DNA of 64,000 nucleotides. It comes from Scilla litardierei. Lineage: Eukaryota; Streptophyta; Magnoliopsida; Asparagales; Asparagaceae. The translations under genes and the position numbers were made by a program. The notes below the pieces were generated by a model. That model made no database searches. It was not told the origin of the DNA and saw nothing but the letters and a program-made list of their open reading frames with translations. The stretch spans positions 172,002,807 to 172,066,806 of the forward strand of contig CM061141.1 of assembly GCA_030789695.1 (NCBI GenBank), in the 5' to 3' direction. Shown here one piece after another: positions 58,201 through 64,000 of the stretch; position 1 is the first letter of the stretch; every line of letters starts with the position of its first letter.

Positions 58201-61200
58201 AGAAGATATGGATCATTTTATTAAATGATATCATTTTTGGCCAAATTTTATTTCCTCTTATTGTTTATTTGAAGATGCCAATCTCCATGTTCCAACCGGT
58301 ATTTTTGGGGATTTTTGTGCTCAGTGATATTTTCTATATTTTATTGAAGAAATGAATCTTATTAAATATGTTTTTAGCCTAATTTTGTTTTCTCTTATTT
58401 TTAGTTGAAGATGACAATCTCCCTGTTCGAATGGACATTTTTGTGGATATTTCTGAGCTCGAGACTATTTTTCTACATTTTTGTGAAGTTATGAATCTTT
58501 TTATAAAATGATATGATTTTTTTGGACTAAATTTGTCTTCTCCTATTTTTCAATTGAAGATGGAGATCTTCCGGTTCCAATGGACAGTTTTGCATATTAT
58601 TCTGACCTCGGGGCTATTTTCTAAATTTTCTTGAAGATATGGATATTTTTAAAAATTGATATGATTTTTGGCCTAATTTTGTCTACTCTTATTTTTCATT
58701 TGAAGATGGCGATCTTTCAGTCCCAACGAAAGTTTTTGCGAATTTTTCAAAGCCCGATGCTATTTTCAACATTTTATGGAAGATATGAATTTTTTTATTA
58801 AATGATATGATTTTTATATCCTACGTTTTTCTTCTCTTATATTTAAGTTGAATATTGCGATCTACTGATTCCAGCGGACATTTTTATTGATTTTTGTTAC
58901 CTTGGGGCTATTTTTCTTCATTTTATGAAGATATGGATCATTTTTTAAAGGATATGATTTTTGGCATAATGTTGTCTTCTCTTATTTTTCAGTTGAAGAT
59001 GGTGTGTTCACGGTTCCAACGAAGATTTTTGCGAATTTTATCTTCACATATTTTTCAGATGATGATGGCGATTTCCCGGTTCCAACAAACATTTTGCGGA
59101 TTTTTCTTATCTCTGTGCTATTTTCTACATTTTCTGTAAGATATATATCTTTAGATTAAATAATATGACTTTTATAGCCTTATTTTGTCTTCTCTTGTTT
59201 TTCAGTTGAAAATGGCAATCTCCATGTTCCAACAGACATTTTTGTGGATTTTTCTGAGCTTGGTGCTATTTTCTTTATTTTGTCGAATATATGGCTCTTT
59301 TTATCAAATGATATGATTTTTAAGCCTAATTTTGTCTTCTATTATTTTTCACTTGAAGATGTTGATCTCCCGCTTTCAACGGACATTTTTGCATATATTT
59401 CTGAGCTTGCGACTATTTTTCTACATTTTCGGAAAGTTATGTATCTTTTTATTAAATGATATGATTTTTTGGCCTAATTTGGTCTTCTCTTTTTTTAGTT
59501 GAAGAAGAAGATCTCCGATTTCCAACAAACATTTGTGCAGATTTTTTAAGATCCGGGCTATTTTCTAAATTTTCTGGAAGATATGGATTTTTATATTAAG
59601 TGATATGATTTTTATAGCCTAATTTTGTCTTCTCTTATTTTTTAGTTGAAGATGGCGATTTCTCAGTTCCAACAGATATTTTTGCGTCTTTTTTGAGCTC
59701 GGGACTATTTTTCTACATTTCTGAAAAGTTATAGATCTTTTATTAAATGATATGATATTTAGGTCTAATTTTGTCTTCTCTTAATTTTTCATTAAAGATG
59801 TCGATCGCCCGGTTCCAATTGATATTTTAAAGGATTTTTCTGAGCTTCAGGATATTTCTAAATTTTCTGTAAGATATAAATGTTTATGTTAAATTATATG
59901 ATTTTATAGCCTAATTTTGTTTTCTCTGATTTTTTAGTTAAATATGTTGATCTCACTGATCTAATGTCCACTTTTGTATATTTTTCTAAACTCGAAACTA
60001 TTTCCTACAGTTTATTGAAGATATGGATCGTTTTACTAAATGATGTGATTTTATTAACTAATTTCTTCTTCTCTTATTTTTAGTTGAATATGGTGATCTC
60101 TCAGTTTCAATGGAAATTTTTGTGGACGCTCCGATCTATTTTCTATATTTTTTGTAAGATATGAATCTTTATGTTAAATGATATGATTTTTATGACCTAA
60201 TTTTGTTTTCTCTTATTTTTCAGATGAAGGTGGCAGTCTCCCGGTTCCAAAGGACATTTTTGCGGATTTTTCTTAGCTCTGTGCTATTTTCTATATTTTC
60301 CGTAAGATGTGGATCTTTTTATTAAATGATATGATTTTTATGTCCTAATTTTGTCTTCTATTATTTTTCAGTTTAATAAGACGATCTCCCGTTTCCAACG
60401 GAATTTTTTGCCTGTTTTTCTGAGGTCGGGGCTATTTTCCATATCATTTGGAAGATAAGGATCTTTATATTAATTGATATAATTTTTATTGCCTATTTTG
60501 TCTTCTCTTATTTTCCAGTTGATGATGGTGTTCTTTTTATTAAATGATATGATTTTTGGCCATATTTTGTCTTCGATTATATTTCGGTTGAAGATCGCGA
60601 TCTCCCGGTTCTAACAGACATTTTTGCGGAATTTTCTTAGCTCCAGACTATTTTTCACATTTTCTGGAAGATATGGATCGTTTTATTAAATGATAACAGA
60701 GAAGACAAAATTAGGCCAAAAAATGTCCGTTGAACCCAGAAAATCGCCATCTTCCACTGATAATGTTTTTATATCTCATTTTCTAAGCTTGTGCTATTTT
60801 CTACATTTTATAAAAGATACGGATCTTTCTATTAATTGATATGATTTTTATAGACTAAATTTGCCTTCTCTTATTTTCCAGTTGAAGATAGCAATCTTTT
60901 TATGAAATGATATGATATTTTGGCCTAATTTTCTCTTCCCTTATATTTTGGTTGAAGAAGGCGATCTCCTGGTTCTGACGGACGTTTTTGCGGATTTTTC
61001 TGAGCCCCGTGCTATTATCCACTTTTTTGGAAGATATGTATCATTTTGTTAAATAATATGATATTTTGGCCCAATTTTGTCTTCTCTTATATTTTGGTTG
61101 AGGATGTCGATCACTCGGTTCCAACTGACATTTTTGGGGATTTAAGCTCGGGGCTATTGTGTACACTTTCTAGAAGATAAGAATCTTTATATTAAATGAT

Positions 61201-64000
61201 ATGATTTTTATATCCTAATTTTTCTTCTCTTATTTTTTTCAGTTGAAGATGGCGATCTCTCAATTCCAACGGACATTTTTGTGTATTTTTCTGAGCTCCA
61301 GGCTATTTTCAACATTTTATTAAAGGTACAGATCTCTTTATTAAATAACAAGATTTTTGTGGCCTAATTTTGTCTTCTCATATTTTTCAGTTGAATATGT
61401 CGATTTCTCGGTTCCAACGGACATTTTTCCAGATTTTTCTTAACTTTGGGGATTTCTACATTTTCTTGATATAATTTTTATTAAATGAAATGATTTTTGG
61501 CCTAATTTTGTCTTTTATTTTTTTCAGTTGAATATTGCGATCTCCTGGTTCCAACAGACATTTGTGCGAATTTTTCTAAGCTCAGTGCTATTTTCTACAT
61601 TTATAGCAAATATGTATCTTTTATTAAATGATATGATTTTTGGCCTAATTTTATCTTCTTTTATTTTTTGTTGAAGATGGAGATCACCTGGTTCCAACAG
61701 ACATTTTTTCGGATTTTTCTGAGCTCTGAGCTATTTTCTACATTTTTGTGTGATATGAATTTTTATATTAAATGATATGATTTTTATAACTTAATTTGGT
61801 CTTCTCTTATTATCTAGTTGAAGATGGCGATCTACCAGTTTGCACGTACATTTTTGTCTATTTTTCTGAGCTCGGGGCTATTTTTCTTCATTTTCGGGAA
61901 GTTATGGATCTTTTTATTAAATGAAATGATTTTTAACTTAATTTTTTCTTCTCTTATTTTTCTCTGTTGACGATGACGATCTCCTAGTTCCAACTGACAT
62001 TTTTGAGGAATTTTCTTAGCTCTGGGCTATTTTCCACTTCTTTCGAAGATATGTATCATTTTATTAAATGATATGATATTTTGGCCTAATTTTGTCTTCT
62101 CTTATTTTTTTTAGTTGAAGATGGCGATCTCCCGGTTCCAACTGATATTTTTACAGATTTTTCTGAGCTAGTGGCTATTTTGTACACTTTCTGGAAGATA
62201 AGAATCTTTATATTAATTGATATGATTTTTATATCCTAATTTTCTTCTCTTATTTGTGTGTTGAAGATGGCGATCTCCCGGTTCCAACAAACATTTTTGA
62301 TGATTTTTCTGAGCTCCAGACTATTTTCTACATTTTATTAAAGATATGGATCTCTTTATTAAAGGACAAGATTTTTGTAGACTAATTTGTCTTCTCAATT
62401 TTTTTCAGTTGAATATGGCGATCTTCCTGTTCCAACGGACATTTTTATAGATTTTTCTTAGCTTTGGGCTTTTGTTCTATGTTGTCTGGAAGGAAAGAGT
62501 CTTTTTATGAAATGATATGATTTTTTGGCCAAATTTTGATTTCTCTTTTTTTAGTTGAATATTGCGATCCGCCGGTTCCAATGGACATTTGTGCGGATTT
62601 TTCTGAGCTCAGTGCTATTTTCTACATTTTATGGCAGATATGTATCTTTTCATTAAATGCTACGGTTTTTGGCCTATTTTGTCTTCTTTTATTTTTCGGT
62701 TGAAGATGCCGATCTAATGGTTCCAACAGGCATTTTCTCGGATTTTTCTGAGCACCAATCTATTTTCTATATTTTCAAAATTTATGGATCTTATTATTAA
62801 ATGATATGATTTTATAATCTAATTTTGTCTTTTCTTATTACTTAGTGGAAGATGGCAATCTCCCGGTTCCGGTGGACATTTTTGTCGATTTTTCTGAGGT
62901 TGGGCTATTTTCTACATTTTCGAAAAGTTAAGGATATTTTTATTAAATGCTATGATTTTTTGACCTAATTTTTTCTTCTCTTATTTTTTCAGATGAAGAT
63001 GGCGATCTCCCGGTTTTAACGAATATTGATTGTTTTGAGCTCCGGGCTATTTTCTACATTTTCGAAAAGTTATGTATCTTTTTATTAAATGATATGATTT
63101 TTATGGCTAATGTTGTCTTCTCTTATTTTTAAGTTGAAGTTGTCGTTCTTCCGGTTCCAAGTGCCATTTTGCGTATTTTTTTATGCTCGGTGCTATTTTC
63201 TATATTTTATGGAAGATACCGAACTTTTTATTAAATAATATGATTTTCATAGCCTACGTTTGTATTCTCTTATTATTTCAGTTGAAGATGGCGATCTCCA
63301 GGTTTCAACTGATATTTTCGCGGATTTTTCTACATTTTCTGGAAGTTATGTTTCTTTTTAAGAAATGATATGATTTTTTGGCCTAATATTGTCGTCTCTC
63401 TTTTTAATTTGAAGATGGTGATCTCCCGGTCCTAAAGGACATTTGTGCGGTTTTTTTTGAGCTCCAAGATATTTTCTATATTTTTTGTATAATATGAATC
63501 TTTATATTAAATAATATGATTTTTATAACCTAATTTGTCATCTCTTATTTTTCAGATGAAGATGGCGATCTCTCGGTTCCCAGGGACAATTTTATAGATT
63601 TTTCTTAGCATGGGGTTATTTTTGTACATTTTCGAAAAGTTATGGATCTTTTTATTAAGTGATAAGTTATTGGCCTAATTTTGTCTTCTTTTATTTTTCA
63701 GTTGAAGATTGCGATCTCCCGTTTCTACCGACATTTTGCGTATTATTCTAAATACGTGACTATTTTCTAAATTTTCTAGAAGATAAGTATCTTTTTATTA
63801 AATGATAAGGTTTTTGGCCTAATTTTGTCTTTTTTATTTTTAGTTGAAGATGTCGATCTCCCTGTTCCAACAGATATTTTTGCGGATTTTTATATGGTCG
63901 GTGCTATTTTGTACATTTTTATAAATGTTTTGATTTTTATTGCCAACGTTTGTCTTCTCATATTTTTTTTCAGTTGAAGATGGCGATCTCCTGGTTCAAA

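Larger units (their letters stand above)
44260..64000 (+). repeat. Diverged tandem satellite of about 147 bp, at least 19.7 kb
   Basis: About 130 units follow the pattern TTGAAGATGGCGATCTCCCG, GTTCCAACGGACATTTTTGC, GGATTTTTCTGAGCTCGG, GCTATTTTCTACATTTTCTG, GAAGATATGGATC, TTTTTATTAAATGATATGAT, TTTTGGCCTAATTTTGTCTT, CTCTTATTTTTCAG. Adjacent copies, for example at 62114 and 62261, are 147 bases apart. Most units differ from each other at many positions, with indels. The array runs off the right edge. Frames up to 153 codons occur but are repeat by-products. Confidence 0.96.

Noticed and set aside
44260..64000. Hydrophobic frames of 100-153 codons in the satellite
   Set aside because: They are chance openings across T-rich monomers, and neighbouring monomers break the same frame.
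44260..64000. Calling the 147-bp satellite the centromere repeat
   Set aside because: Monomers are too diverged and only one higher-order block is seen. Unit length alone is not proof, so it was kept as a question.
1..64000. tRNA, rRNA or snRNA genes
   Set aside because: I saw no cloverleaf-like or rRNA-like stretch by eye. A covariance-model scan was not possible here.

Overview
This window reads as nuclear DNA of a flowering plant in a repeat-dominated (heterochromatic or pericentromeric-like) region. The evidence is plant-type CACTA, Mutator-like (MULE), LTR-retrotransposon and Helitron-like elements, FAR1-type transposase domains, spliced exons, a CIPK-type kinase exon and a SINA-type RING fragment. 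I cannot name the species. I see no complete ordinary host gene. Nearly every coding stretch is transposon-borne, captured or broken.

Positions 1-32,040 hold tandem copies of a 2.6-3.2 kb module whose parts are AT-rich sequence with GCGCACAAC/GTTGTGCGC motifs and long palindromes. One palindrome, carrying a decayed SINA-like RING fragment, is split by a 25.3 kb CACTA element (1190-26534, TSD TAT). Its intact opposite arm preserves the empty site. Inside the CACTA lies a run of (TA)n split by a MULE (5891-23924) and by a Helitron-like element (23979-24850). Inside the left terminal inverted repeat of the MULE sits a 9.4 kb non-coding LTR retrotransposon (6245-15685, TSD CTCAG). The order of insertion can therefore be read directly: palindrome, then CACTA, then MULE, then LTR element.

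The MULE is laid out like maize MuDR: two genes converge from long terminal inverted repeats. One is a FAR1-type transposase (16636-19146, lightly damaged). The other (22640-23107, minus) encodes an RNase H1 N-terminal-type (Cauli_VI-like) domain plus a C-terminal membrane segment. Captured fragments, including one exact CIPK exon, lie between them.

From 32,040 to 43,205, a block carrying broken MULE-transposase N-terminal fragments is duplicated. Each copy is followed by a CpG-rich tandem array in which every 73-83 bp unit is a potential hairpin (34,005-35,870 and 38,262-42,870). The region ends in a MULE-like terminus against another (TA)n run. A probable solo LTR follows (43,341-44,256). 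The rest of the window (about 44,260-64,000) is one diverged satellite of about 147 bp units with a 2.26 kb higher-order duplication, scattered inverted monomers and one small insertion flanked by direct repeats.
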